Below are positions 18,080 through 26,906 of a stretch of 64,000 bases of DNA, one piece after another. Below the pieces are notes generated by a model. The model saw nothing but the letters and a program-made list of their open reading frames with translations. It was not told the origin of the DNA and made no database searches. Origin of the DNA: Streptomyces cacaoi (GTDB lineage: Bacteria > Actinomycetota > Actinomycetes > Streptomycetales > Streptomycetaceae). How positions within the stretch are numbered: the stretch's first letter is position 1; each line of letters opens with the position of its first letter. A program made the translations under genes and the position numbers. The stretch lies in contig NZ_BJMM01000031.1 in NCBI RefSeq assembly GCF_006539165.1, positions 28,726-92,725 of the forward strand, written 5' to 3'.

Positions 18080-20191
18080 TCAGCCGTCCCGCCGGGGCCG
18101 GTCCCCGTGCCGTCGGGTCCACCAGACGGCCTCGCCCCGGGTGAGGCCGGGCAGTCGGCGTCCGGCGGTGCGGGTGTTGCGGGCCGGGAGCGTGCCGGTC
18201 AGCAGCCGCAGCGGGCCGGCGTCCGGGCCGGCGGGCGGCTCGGTGATCTCCTCGGGCTCGGCCTCCAGCGCACCCAGACAGGCCAGGACCGCGGGCAGGG
18301 TGTCCTCGGGGATCTCCAACTCGAAGGCGTCGTACGGCTCGTGCACCACCGTGCCGGCCTGCTCCAGCGCGCGGGCGAGCACCAGGGCCGACACGGCGCG
18401 GAAGTCCCCGGCCGTGCTGACGGGCCCGCCGAACCCGGAGCGGGTCAGGGTGACGACGCAGTCGGTGACGGCCCAGCCGTGCGGCCCGCGGCGCAGCCCC
18501 GCGCGCACGCCGTCCTCGACGGCCTGGTGGAACGCCCTCGGCAGCGCGCCCCGTTCGGTCTCGGCCCGGAACGTGACGCCGCTGTCCCGCTCCCCCGGCT
18601 CGACCCGCAGCCCGACGGTGGCCCAGTACCCGGCGGCGCAGGGGGTGTTGCGGCCGGTGGCGCCCATCGCCTCGGCCGCCTCGCCGGTTCCGGCGGGCCG
18701 CTCCACACAGACGGTCCGGCCGGGCTCGAACACCGCCTCGACGCCGAACTCGGCGGCGAGCGTCTCGGCGACGACCTCGCCGTGCACCTCGCCGTTGAGC
18801 AGGACGGAGGTGGAGCCGTCCGGTTCGACGCCGGTCCCGAGCAGCGGATCCTGCTCGGCGAGGGCACGCAGCGCGGCGTGCAGCCGGCCCGCGTCGCGCG
18901 GGTCGTTCGGCCGGACGACCGTGCGGAGCGTCGGCGCCGCCAGCCGGGGCCGGGCACGCGCCGGGGCGCCGGACCGTCGGACGCCGTACGGGTCGCCGAG
19001 TTCGTCACCGACCCGGACCTCGCGCAGCCCCCGGACACGGGCGATGCCGCCGGCCGTGAGCCGGCCGGCGGGCGGCGTGCCGGGCGGTGCGACGACGTCG
19101 AGGGCCGTCAGCCGCCCGGAGTGGGTCTCCCGGGTGCCGTCGGGCAGCGTGCGGTGCAGGGTCAGCGCGGCGCGGGCCCGTACCTCGCCCTCGTACAGGC
19201 GCAGTTGGGCGGTCTTGCGGCCGTCGGCGTCCCGGTCGAGCGCGAAGACGACGCCGTGCGGCCCGGTGCCGTCGGGCGGCGGCGCCGCGCCGGGCAGCAG
19301 GGTCGTGACGCCGTCGAGCAGCGCGTCGACGCCGGCGCCGCTCAGGGCCGACCCGGCGTAGACGGGGTGGGCGCTGCCGTCGGCGGTGTGCGCGGCCAGC
19401 GCCGCGGCCAGTTCGCCGGGTGTCGGCGGCGGCCCGTCCAGGACGCGGGCGAGCAGCTCGTCGTCCGCCCCGGCGAGCGCCTCCGCGACCCGGGCGGCGG
19501 CCTCGGGCTCGTCCAGCCGTTCCGGCAGCACCCGCACGCCCCGGCCCCCGAGGCCCTCGGTACGGCTGAGGGGCACCGGGCACGGGGCGAGCCTGCGGCG
19601 GATGTCGGCGAGCAGCCCCTCGTACCGGGCGCCGGGCCGGTCGGCCTTGTTGACGAACACCAGCGTGGGCAGCCGCATGTCGCGCAGCGTCCGCATCAGC
19701 AGCCGTGTCTGCGGCTGCACGCCCTCCACGGCGGAGAGCACGAGCACGGCGCCGTCGAGCACGGCGAGGGCGCGTTCGACCTCGGCGAGGAAGTCGGCGT
19801 GGCCGGGGGTGTCGATCAGGTTGAACTGCCGCCCGCCCACGGCGAACGAGGCGACGCCGGTGCGCACGGTGATGCCGCGCCGGCGTTCGATGGCGCCGCT
19901 GTCGGTGCGGGTGCTGCCCGCGTCGACACGGCCGGGCGCGGCGATCGCGCCCGCCTCGTACAGGAGCCGTTCGGTCAGGCTGGTCTTGCCCGCGTCGACG
20001 TGTGCGAGGACACCGAAGTTGAGGGTGCGGGGCGGTGCGGGAGCGGGCCCGGGGCCGTCACAGGTGGCGGGGCCGGTGGTGGCGGTGCACTCAGTGTGTG
20101 CGGTGTGTGCGGCGTGATCGGTGTGTTCGGCGTGATCGGCGTGCTCAGTGTGTTCGGTGTGCTCGGTGGTGGCGCGGTGCGGGGTGCGCAT
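18080..20191 (-). CDS. Otr(A)/TetM-type ribosomal-protection GTPase
   Basis: The protein is an elongation factor G-like GTPase of the tetracycline ribosomal-protection group, 703 residues. GTPase motifs are G1 AHVDAGKT (64-70 region), DTPGHADF and NKAD. Domain II and the EF-G IV/V domains follow to normal family length. The first 55 residues are an extra tail in which His recurs about every third position (HTEHTEHADHAEHTDHAAHT), encoded by a 9-bp repeat. No later ATG or GTG was found before the G domain, so the tail seems to be translated. Such genes are common in Streptomyces and do not by themselves prove tetracycline resistance or production. Confidence 0.88.
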   Translation of the reverse strand: MRTPHRATTEHTEHTEHADHAEHTDHAAHTAHTECTATTGPATCDGPGPAPAPPRTLNFGVLAHVDAGKTSLTERLLYEAGAIAAPGRVDAGSTRTDSGAIERRRGITVRTGVASFAVGGRQFNLIDTPGHADFLAEVERALAVLDGAVLVLSAVEGVQPQTRLLMRTLRDMRLPTLVFVNKADRPGARYEGLLADIRRRLAPCPVPLSRTEGLGGRGVRVLPERLDEPEAAARVAEALAGADDELLARVLDGPPPTPGELAAALAAHTADGSAHPVYAGSALSGAGVDALLDGVTTLLPGAAPPPDGTGPHGVVFALDRDADGRKTAQLRLYEGEVRARAALTLHRTLPDGTRETHSGRLTALDVVAPPGTPPAGRLTAGGIARVRGLREVRVGDELGDPYGVRRSGAPARARPRLAAPTLRTVVRPNDPRDAGRLHAALRALAEQDPLLGTGVEPDGSTSVLLNGEVHGEVVAETLAAEFGVEAVFEPGRTVCVERPAGTGEAAEAMGATGRNTPCAAGYWATVGLRVEPGERDSGVTFRAETERGALPRAFHQAVEDGVRAGLRRGPHGWAVTDCVVTLTRSGFGGPVSTAGDFRAVSALVLARALEQAGTVVHEPYDAFELEIPEDTLPAVLACLGALEAEPEEITEPPAGPDAGPLRLLTGTLPARNTRTAGRRLPGLTRGEAVWWTRRHGDRPRRDG
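20090..20170. repeat. 9-bp tandem repeat encoding a His-rich tail
   Basis: Degenerate 9-bp units (near gtgttcggc / gtgatcggc on the plus strand) lie in frame in the start of the Otr(A)-like gene and encode EHT/DHA tripeptides. Confidence 0.8.
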
Positions 20192-20375
20192 GGGTGCGGT
20201 CGTCCTCGAAAGCCGTTGTCCGGTAAGGGAACTGGGGGTTTTCGAGAACTCGCCGCATCACTGGTCCTTCCGCGCTTCCGACAGGTCGCCGCCATCCTCA
20301 CACCGGGCGACCGCCGTTGCGCAACCGGATTTTTCCGGACCGGGCGCGGGGCCGGGAGGGGCCCGGGGCCGGTGG

Positions 20376-21764
20376 TCAGGTCTGCTTCGAGGCGAGCTGG
20401 ACGACGGTGACGTCGGACTCCGCGCCGACCCGGACGGGCGGGCCCCACGCCCCCGCGCCCCGGCTGACGTACAGCTGGGTGTCCCCGTACCGCTCCAGAC
20501 CGGCCACGGTGGGGTTCGCCAGCGCGGCCAGATAGGGGCCGGGCCACAGCTGGCCGCCGTGGGTGTGCCCGGACAGCTGGAGGTCGACGCCGTGGTCGAC
20601 GGCCTCGTGCACCATCACCGGCTGGTGCGCCAGCAGCACCGCTGCGCGCGCCGGGTCCCGGCCCGCGAGCGCCTTGCCGTAGTCGGGGCCCTCGCCCTGC
20701 TCCTCGCCCTGGATGTCGTTGACCCCGGCGAGATCGAAGCCGGGCAGCTCCCGCCGGGCGTTCTCCAGCGGGTGCACACCGAGTTCGCGCACGTGGTCGA
20801 CCCAGGCGTGCGCGTCGCCGAAGTACTCGTGGTTGCCGGTGACGAAGAACGCGCCGTCCCTGGCGCGGAGTTCACGCAGCGGTTCGGCGGCCGGGCCGAG
20901 ATCGGCGACGGTGCCGTCCACGAGGTCGCCGACGATCGCGACGAGATCGGGCTGCGCGCTGTTGACCGTGTCCACGATCCGCCGGGTGTGCGCCCGGCCC
21001 AGCACGGGCCCGAGGTGGATGTCGCTGACGACGGCGATGCGGTATCCGTGCGCCCGCCGCCCGAGCTTGGCCAGCGGCACCGTCACCCGTTTGAGGGTGG
21101 GTCCGTCGAGGACGCCGTACGCTCCCACCGCCGTCGTCCCCAGCCCGGCCACGGCGGTGGAGACGGCCAGCGTCCGGGCCAGGAACACCCGCCGACTGGG
21201 CACCGCCTCCGCCACCCGTCCCCCCGGCACCGCCTCACCGGCCGCCGCCTCGGACGCCCCGGCCGTCGGCCCGGACGCCCCGGCAGCCGCTTCGGAAGCC
21301 CCGGCCGTCGGCTCGGAAGCCCCGCTCGCCGCCGCTGTCCCCGCCGTGGCCGCCGTCGCCGCCGTGGCCGCTGCCGTCACCGTGCCCGCCGTCACCGTGC
21401 CCGCCGTCGGCGTCCCGCTGCCGGGCCCGGCCGTCCGGGCCGCTCCCCACGGCGTGCGCCGCAGCACGAACCGCAGGGCCTCCCCCGCGAGCAGCGCCAG
21501 CGTCAGATAGAGCAGGCAGGCCAGCCACAGATAGCCGGGCCAGGCCACGATCCGCTGGAGGGTGAAGGGCGCGCCGGAGCGGCTGGTGACCAGCGTCGCG
21601 ACGGTCGTCAGCGGCAGCAGGACGGTGAGCGCCGTGCCCAGGCGCCGCCACCAACCGCCGGGTGCCGAGACGTCGCGGACGAGCCTCCGCCACAGATACC
21701 GGTGCACCACCGCCAGCGCCGCCAGCGCGAGCACCCCGGCCAGCGCGACCACCACGGCTGTCAT
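20376..21764 (-). CDS. Membrane metallophosphoesterase
   Basis: The 462-residue protein begins with three or four transmembrane helices (about 1-100), continues with an Ala/Gly/Thr/Ser-rich repeat linker (about 110-185) and another hydrophobic segment (ARTLAVSTAVAGLGTTAVGA), then a calcineurin-like phosphoesterase domain with all metal motifs: VSDIHLG, GDLVDG, GNHEY and GHTHGG. This is the YkuE/YaeI-type arrangement, likely an extracytoplasmic phosphoesterase acting on a lipid or envelope phosphate. The linker is encoded by short tandem repeats (21240-21430), so its length probably varies between strains. ATG 21764 gives a good first helix. Confidence 0.87.
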   Translation of the reverse strand: MTAVVVALAGVLALAALAVVHRYLWRRLVRDVSAPGGWWRRLGTALTVLLPLTTVATLVTSRSGAPFTLQRIVAWPGYLWLACLLYLTLALLAGEALRFVLRRTPWGAARTAGPGSGTPTAGTVTAGTVTAAATAATAATAGTAAASGASEPTAGASEAAAGASGPTAGASEAAAGEAVPGGRVAEAVPSRRVFLARTLAVSTAVAGLGTTAVGAYGVLDGPTLKRVTVPLAKLGRRAHGYRIAVVSDIHLGPVLGRAHTRRIVDTVNSAQPDLVAIVGDLVDGTVADLGPAAEPLRELRARDGAFFVTGNHEYFGDAHAWVDHVRELGVHPLENARRELPGFDLAGVNDIQGEEQGEGPDYGKALAGRDPARAAVLLAHQPVMVHEAVDHGVDLQLSGHTHGGQLWPGPYLAALANPTVAGLERYGDTQLYVSRGAGAWGPPVRVGAESDVTVVQLASKQT

Positions 21765-21812
21765 CCGTTCCTCCCCCTCGCCTTCCCCGCTCTTCCGCCC
21801 CCCCGGGGGGGC

Positions 21813-22118
21813 CTAGCCGCGCCGCAGGGCCCGCAGGCCGCGCAGTCCGATCACGCCGATGGCCGTGCCCAGCAGGAACGAGGCGATGGCGAGCAGCAGA
21901 TGGACCCAGAAGTACGCGGTGGGGCTGCCCGCGTCGTCGAACGCCAGCCCGCTGCCGTCCTTCCAGAGGTTCTTGACGAAGGTGATCCAGATGAACCAGG
22001 ACCACACGCCGAAGGCCAGCAGGAACCAGGAGAGGGGCTTCGAGAGCACCATGCCCCGGGGCCGGGCCGGTGCCGCGGCCGGGGCGGAGTCCGGTCCGGA
22101 GGTGTCGGTGTCGTGCAT
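21813..22118 (-). CDS. Small membrane protein of the SCO4848 type
   Basis: A 101-residue protein with two transmembrane helices (PLSWFLLAFGVWSWFIWITF and FWVHLLLAIASFLLGTAIGV) and a polar loop between them. It matches a small conserved Streptomyces membrane protein I associate with SCO4848. The ATG at 22118 adds an Asp/Ala/Pro-rich head. An ATG at 22052 (MVLSKPLSWF) would give the more usual family start but lacks a ribosome binding site. Function unknown. Confidence 0.8.
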   Translation of the reverse strand: MHDTDTSGPDSAPAAAPARPRGMVLSKPLSWFLLAFGVWSWFIWITFVKNLWKDGSGLAFDDAGSPTAYFWVHLLLAIASFLLGTAIGVIGLRGLRALRRG

Positions 22119-22341
22119 GCCCTCAGTGTCGCTCCTCGCCCCGGCGGACCCGGCGCCGGGTACCCGTCGCACGGGCCGGAGGCAGGAGGGAGGCGCGGCC
22201 GGTGGCACGGGGACGGGTACGGTGCGTGCACGAGTGGACACGGGCCCGCCACCCGGCCTCCCCCAGGTGGGGCGCGTGTCCCCTGGGTGGGCGTGAGAGG
22301 GGCCACGAGTGGACGGACTCGGCGTCCAACTGTCCGGGCGG

Positions 22342-22362
22342 GGCCTGTACGTTCGCAGGGTG
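22342..22362 (+). promoter_or_regulatory. Possible leaderless start of the D,D-carboxypeptidase gene
   Basis: A -10-like TACGTT (22348-22353) ends six bases before the GTG at 22360. No ribosome binding site precedes the codon. This spacing would place transcription initiation at or next to the start codon, giving a leaderless mRNA. The -35 is weak. Confidence 0.4.
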
Positions 22363-23751
22363 CCCAATTCTTCGTATTGTTCAGACCGCAGCCGGCGATC
22401 CCGTCGCGCCGGTGTTCTCGGCGGCCTCTGCTCGGCCGCGCTCGCCCTTTCACTGATCGTCGCACCCGGCGCGCACGCCGATGAGGCCCCCGGGGACCAG
22501 GGGGACCACAGCAGCGGCCAGGACCGCCGGACAGGCCAGGACGGCCAGGACAGCCGGGACAGCCCGGGTTCCGCGCAGAACAGCGACCGCAAGGAAGCCG
22601 CCGGGGAGCCCAGGCCGCCGGCGCAGATGTCCACGGTGGGCGGCACCCGGCTGGGCCGCCCCGGTACCCAGGTGCAGCCGAAGGCCGGGGCGCCGAAGCT
22701 GCCCAAGAAGGTCAGCGCCCGCTCCTGGATCGTCTCCGACGCGGAGACCGGCGAGGTGCTGGCCTCGCACAACGCGCACTGGAAGCTCGCCCCCGCCAGC
22801 ACGTTGAAGATGCTGTTCGCCGACACGGTGCTGCCCAAGCTGCCCAAGGAGCGCAAGCACAAGGTGGAGCCGTCCGACCTGGCGGGCATCGGCGAGGGCA
22901 GCAGCCTCGTCGGGGTCAAGGAGGGCGAGACGTACTCCGTGCACGATCTGTGGCTCGGGGTCTTCCTGCGGTCGGGCAACGACGCGGTGCACGTGCTCTC
23001 GGCGCTCAACGGCGGCGTGGACAAGACCGTCGCCGAGATGAACAAGAAGGCACGCACGCTGCACGCCCGGGACACCAAGGTCGTCAGCCCGGACGGCTAC
23101 GACCACAAGGGCCAGGTCTCCTCGGCCTACGACCTGTCGCTGTTCGCCCGCGCCGGGATGCAGAACCCCGACTTCCGCGACTACGCGGCAACGGCCACCG
23201 CCAAGTTCCCCGGCGCCACCGAGAAGAAGAAGGACGGCAAGGGCACCCGGCGGGAGAGCTTCGAGATCCAGAACACCAACCGGCTGCTGACCGGCGCCGA
23301 CGGTGTGGACCCCTATCCGGGCATCGCGGGGGTGAAGAACGGGTCGACGACGAACGCGGGCACGACGTTCACCGGCGTCGCCCAGCGCGGTGACCGGGTG
23401 CTGCTGGTGACGGTCATGCACCCGGGCGCCGAGGAGCCGCACGCGGTCTACCGGGAGACGGCACGGCTCCTCGACTGGGGCTTCTCCGCTGCCGACAAGG
23501 TGACCCCGGTGGGTGCGCTGGCCGCGCCCGGCCAGGGCACCGACAGCGGCACGGGCGCGCCGCACGGCAAGACGGCGCAGGCGGGCGGCGCGGCGGACGC
23601 ACGGGCCGCGGCACAGTCCGACAAGCCGTCCGGCGGCGCCGGCACCGCGCTGGGCATCACCGCCGGTGTTCTGGTGCTGCTGGCCCTGGTGGCGTACGGG
23701 GTGCACCGCCGCTGGCCGCTTCCGGAGCTGGCCCGGCGTCGTCGCCGATGA
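22360..23751 (+). CDS. D-alanyl-D-alanine carboxypeptidase, membrane anchored
   Basis: A low-molecular-weight penicillin-binding protein of 463 residues from GTG 22360. It has a signal peptide (AGVLGGLCSAALALSLIVAP), a Gln/Asp/Ser-rich spacer and a peptidase S11 domain with PASTLK (S147, K150), SGN (205-207) and KNGST in place of the usual KTG box. A C-terminal transmembrane anchor (LGITAGVLVLLALVAYGVH) ends in a basic tail. It trims the terminal D-Ala from peptidoglycan stem peptides. Its last 95 bases overlap the convergent YihY-like gene. Confidence 0.93.
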   Translation: MPNSSYCSDRSRRSRRAGVLGGLCSAALALSLIVAPGAHADEAPGDQGDHSSGQDRRTGQDGQDSRDSPGSAQNSDRKEAAGEPRPPAQMSTVGGTRLGRPGTQVQPKAGAPKLPKKVSARSWIVSDAETGEVLASHNAHWKLAPASTLKMLFADTVLPKLPKERKHKVEPSDLAGIGEGSSLVGVKEGETYSVHDLWLGVFLRSGNDAVHVLSALNGGVDKTVAEMNKKARTLHARDTKVVSPDGYDHKGQVSSAYDLSLFARAGMQNPDFRDYAATATAKFPGATEKKKDGKGTRRESFEIQNTNRLLTGADGVDPYPGIAGVKNGSTTNAGTTFTGVAQRGDRVLLVTVMHPGAEEPHAVYRETARLLDWGFSAADKVTPVGALAAPGQGTDSGTGAPHGKTAQAGGAADARAAAQSDKPSGGAGTALGITAGVLVLLALVAYGVHRRWPLPELARRRRR

Positions 23752-24634
23752 GTTCCTTGACGGGACGTTCGTCCTGGCCCCCGCCGGGTGCGGGGGCCGT
23801 GGCGGTCCAGGCCGCGCACCACAGCAGCAGCTTGGCCATGAAGCTGATCCAGATCAGCAGGGCGATGGGCACACCGAAGGCGCCGTAGACGTTCTTGGCG
23901 GCGACGCCCTGGAGGTAGCCGCCGAGCAGCAGCTTCAGCGCCTCGAACCCGATCGCGCCCTGGAGGGCGGCGGCGAGGGTCGCCCGGTGCGGCGGGCGCA
24001 CCCGCGGCAGCAGCGTCAGGACGTACCACAGCAGCAGGAAGTCGGCGGCGGCTCCGGCCGCGTACCCGGCGACCCGCAGCAGGACGGTGCCGATGCCGCC
24101 CTCCACCAGGCCCAGGTGCTCGGCCGTCCACCGCACGGCCGTCAGCGCGAAGGCCGAGCCGCCGAAGGAGACCAGGCCCGCCAGGCCGAGGCCGAGCAGG
24201 ATCACCAGGTCGGTGGCCATGCGCAGGAAGACGTTGCCCGGGTCCTCCTCCAGGTCCCACACGGCGCGCAGCGTCTCGCGCAGGGTGCCGACCCAGCCGA
24301 CGCCGGTGAACAGCAGCAGCGCACCGGCGACGAGGCCCACGGTCCCGGCGTGCTCGACCAGGGAGCGCAGCTCCAGCTGGTCGGAGATGCCCGGGACCTG
24401 CTCGGCGAGGGTGTCCTGGAGGCGGCGCATCTGGTCCGCCGACAGCAGTGCGGCACCGGCCGCGGCGCCCACCGCGATCATCGGGAAGAGCGCGAGGAAG
24501 CTGGTGAACGTCAGGCTCGCCGCGAGCCTCGACCACTTCCTCTCGGTCAGGTGTTCATAGACGCGCCAGACGCGGGTCGTGAGGAACCACGTCACCGCCG
24601 GCCCCACGACCGGCAGTCCTTTCAGCCACTCCAT
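23657..24634 (-). CDS. YihY/BrkB-family membrane protein
   Basis: The 325-residue protein has about six transmembrane helices in the YihY/virulence factor BrkB pattern. Family blocks include AASLTFTSFLALFPMIAVGA near the start, VGWVGTLRETLRAVWDLEED and VYGAFGVPIALLIWISFMA. The ATG at 24634 follows a G-rich ribosome binding site and is preferred to the upstream GTG at 24658. The C-terminal cytoplasmic tail is Pro/Ala/Gly-rich and is encoded in the overlap with the D,D-carboxypeptidase gene. Homologues are often misnamed ribonuclease BN. Molecular function is not established. Confidence 0.88.
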   Translation of the reverse strand: MEWLKGLPVVGPAVTWFLTTRVWRVYEHLTERKWSRLAASLTFTSFLALFPMIAVGAAAGAALLSADQMRRLQDTLAEQVPGISDQLELRSLVEHAGTVGLVAGALLLFTGVGWVGTLRETLRAVWDLEEDPGNVFLRMATDLVILLGLGLAGLVSFGGSAFALTAVRWTAEHLGLVEGGIGTVLLRVAGYAAGAAADFLLLWYVLTLLPRVRPPHRATLAAALQGAIGFEALKLLLGGYLQGVAAKNVYGAFGVPIALLIWISFMAKLLLWCAAWTATAPAPGGGQDERPVKELIGDDAGPAPEAASGGAPRTPPGPAAPEHRR

Positions 24635-24694
24635 GCGTACCCCCTTCCCCACCGGCACCCTCGCAGTACCAGCGGGGACGGAGCCGGAGCGGGA

Positions 24695-25372
24695 TCACAG
24701 GGTGGCGGGCGGCCGGCAGGTGTGCGGGACGGAGGCGGGGCCGGCGGCGGAGGCCGGCGCGGAGGTGTGCGGGGTGCCGCCGAGGGTCGCCGGGCCGGTG
24801 CCGGTGCCCGCGGCGGGCGGTACCGACGGCACGCCCTCGGAGCGGCCGAAGGCGAACTCCCGCTGGAGCCGCCAGACGCAGTCCTCGCCCTGGAGGTAGA
24901 GGGCGAACCCGGTGGCCGTCCAGGACGCCTCGAAGCCGGACAGTTCGGCGTCGGCCCGGTCCATGGCCGCGTCGTCGATACCGTGCGCGACGGTGACGTG
25001 CGGGTGGTACGGGAACGCGAGCTCCCGCGCGAGCGGGCCCTGCGGGTCGCGCACCTGCTCCTGGAGCCGGGAGCACTCCAGGACGCCCTCGACGACCTGG
25101 ACGAAGACGACCGGCGACAGCGGCCGGAAGGTGCCCGTGCCGGACAGCCGCACGGTGAAGGGCCGCCCGCCCAGCGCCACCCGGGCCAGATGCGCCTCGA
25201 TCGCGGGCCGGGCTGCGGCCCGTACCTCGGTCGGCGGCAGCAGCGTGATGTGGGTGGGGATGCCGTGGGCCGCGGTGTCACCGAAGGAGGCCCGCCGCTC
25301 CTGGAGCACTGTGCCGTACGGCTCCGGGACGGCGAGCGATACGCCGAGCGTGACGGTCGCTCCCGTGCCCAT
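24695..25372 (-). CDS. 2H phosphoesterase / 2'-5' RNA ligase-like protein
   Basis: 225 residues with the two HxT motifs of the 2H phosphoesterase superfamily, THITLLPP (about 41) and PHVTVAHG (about 119), at normal spacing. The ATG at 25372 follows GAGAGGAG. The last 45 residues are Ala/Pro/Thr-rich and lie outside the fold. Family members act on 2',3'-cyclic phosphates or 2'-5' linkages in RNA or nucleotides. The substrate here is not predictable. It lies between trpS and the YihY-like gene, all leftward. Confidence 0.85.
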   Translation of the reverse strand: MGTGATVTLGVSLAVPEPYGTVLQERRASFGDTAAHGIPTHITLLPPTEVRAAARPAIEAHLARVALGGRPFTVRLSGTGTFRPLSPVVFVQVVEGVLECSRLQEQVRDPQGPLARELAFPYHPHVTVAHGIDDAAMDRADAELSGFEASWTATGFALYLQGEDCVWRLQREFAFGRSEGVPSVPPAAGTGTGPATLGGTPHTSAPASAAGPASVPHTCRPPATL

Positions 25373-25604
25373 GTGCACTCCTCTCACCTGTCGCCTGCCG
25401 TCCGCCGCCGCCGGGGGCGCCGTGGTCCTGCCGTCGTGTCCTGTGTCGTGCGGTGCTCGTGTGGTGCTCGTGCCCTGGGTGTTGCCGTACCGGTGCCGTG
25501 GCCGGTGCCGGGAGTCCGGGCTGCTGTGCTCTGCCCGGGCGGGGGCGTGCCGCGTTCCGGCCTCCGTGCCCGCCGCCCGCGGCGGGCACGGCACGGCCGG
25601 GCCG

Positions 25605-26618
25605 TCAGTGCTTGGCGGGCAGGAAGCCCACCTTCTCGTAGACGTCGGCGAGCGTCTCGGCCGCGACCGCCCTGGCCTTCTCCGCGCCCCGGGCGAGGAG
25701 GGTGTCCAAGGTGGCGGGGTCGTCCAGGAACTCCTGGGTCCGCTGCCGGAACGGGGTCACCCAGTCCGTGACGATCTCTGCGAGGTCCGTCTTCAGCGCG
25801 CCGTAGCCCTTGCCCGCGTACCGCTCCTCCAGCTCCTCGACGGTGGTGCCGGTGAGGGTGGAGTGGATCGTCAGCAGATTGCTGATGCCGGGCTTCTTGT
25901 CCCGGTCGAAGCGGATGACCGTGTCGGTGTCGGTCACCGCGCTCTTGATCTTCTTGGCGGTCGTCTTCGGCTCGTCCAGCAGATCGATGATGCCCTTCGG
26001 CGTGGAGGCCGACTTGCTCATCTTGACCTCCGGGTCCTGGAGGTCGTAGATCTTCGCCGTCTCCTTGAGGATGTAGGCGTCCGGGACCGGGAAGGTGTGC
26101 GAGAAGCGGCTGTTGAAGCGCTCGGCGATGGTGCGGGTCAGCTCCAGGTGCTGCCGCTGGTCCTCGCCGACGGGGACCTGGTGGGCGCGGTAGATGAGGA
26201 TGTCGGCGACCATCAGCGCCGGGTAGGTGAACAGGCCGACGGTGGTGTGGTCCGTGCCCTGCTTGGCCGACTTGTCCTTGAACTGCGTCATGCGCGCGGC
26301 CTCGCCGAAACCCGTGAGGCACTCGACGACCCACGACAGCTGGGTGTGCTCGGGCACATGGCTCTGGAGGAAGAGCGTGCACCGCTCGGGGTCCAGGCCG
26401 GCGGCCAGCAACTGGGCCGCCGCGACGCGGGAGTTGGCGCGCAGCTCGGCGGGGTCCTGGGGGACCGTGATCGCGTGCAGGTCGACGACCATGTAGTAGG
26501 CGTCGTGGCTCTCCTGGAGCGCCACCCACTGGCGTACGGCACCGAGATAGTTGCCGAGGTGGAACGAACCGGCGGTGGGCTGGATCCCGGACAGCACGCG
26601 AGCACGATCTGTTGCCAT
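25605..26618 (-). CDS. trpS: Tryptophanyl-tRNA synthetase
   Basis: 337 residues, normal for bacterial TrpRS. The class I signatures are HLGN (H20, in GSFHLGNYLG) and KMSKS (199-203). It charges tRNA-Trp in the cytoplasm. The ATG at 26618 is taken as start, and one three codons upstream (26627) is possible. It sits in a core Streptomyces neighbourhood rather than within the tryptophan-like cluster 12 kb away, so I read it as the housekeeping enzyme and not a self-resistance copy. Confidence 0.96.
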   Translation of the reverse strand: MATDRARVLSGIQPTAGSFHLGNYLGAVRQWVALQESHDAYYMVVDLHAITVPQDPAELRANSRVAAAQLLAAGLDPERCTLFLQSHVPEHTQLSWVVECLTGFGEAARMTQFKDKSAKQGTDHTTVGLFTYPALMVADILIYRAHQVPVGEDQRQHLELTRTIAERFNSRFSHTFPVPDAYILKETAKIYDLQDPEVKMSKSASTPKGIIDLLDEPKTTAKKIKSAVTDTDTVIRFDRDKKPGISNLLTIHSTLTGTTVEELEERYAGKGYGALKTDLAEIVTDWVTPFRQRTQEFLDDPATLDTLLARGAEKARAVAAETLADVYEKVGFLPAKH

Positions 26619-26906
26619 GCCGACCATTGTCTCAGGTCCCACGGACCGCCAGGGACCCGATATCGGGTGAGCTGCGGCACGGGAGGTGACACCCGTCACG
26701 CCCCCACCGCGCCGGCCCGCGCCCCGCCGCGCCCCCACCGCGCCCGCCCTTCCGGCCCTTCGCGCCCCCTCTCCCCGCACCTGTCTCCCTCGCGTCCCGA
26801 GCGTCGGACCGCGTCCCGGTGGCCTTCCCGTACATCCTGCGCATACCGACGGGCGGACGATAGAAAGAGGGCACCGCCCGGCACGCAGAGGAACGGAGAT
26901 CCCGTG

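Noticed and set aside
18080..20191. Evidence for a tetracycline cluster
   Set aside because: Otr(A)/TetM-like GTPases are widespread in Streptomyces, and there is no type II PKS pair or tetracycline tailoring gene here.
25605..26618. trpS as a self-resistance gene for an indole-based antibiotic made by the nearby cluster
   Set aside because: It lies 12 kb away among core genes (2'-5' RNA ligase-like, YihY, carboxypeptidase, rocD) in what I recognise as a conserved Streptomyces neighbourhood, and its sequence looks like an ordinary bacterial TrpRS.
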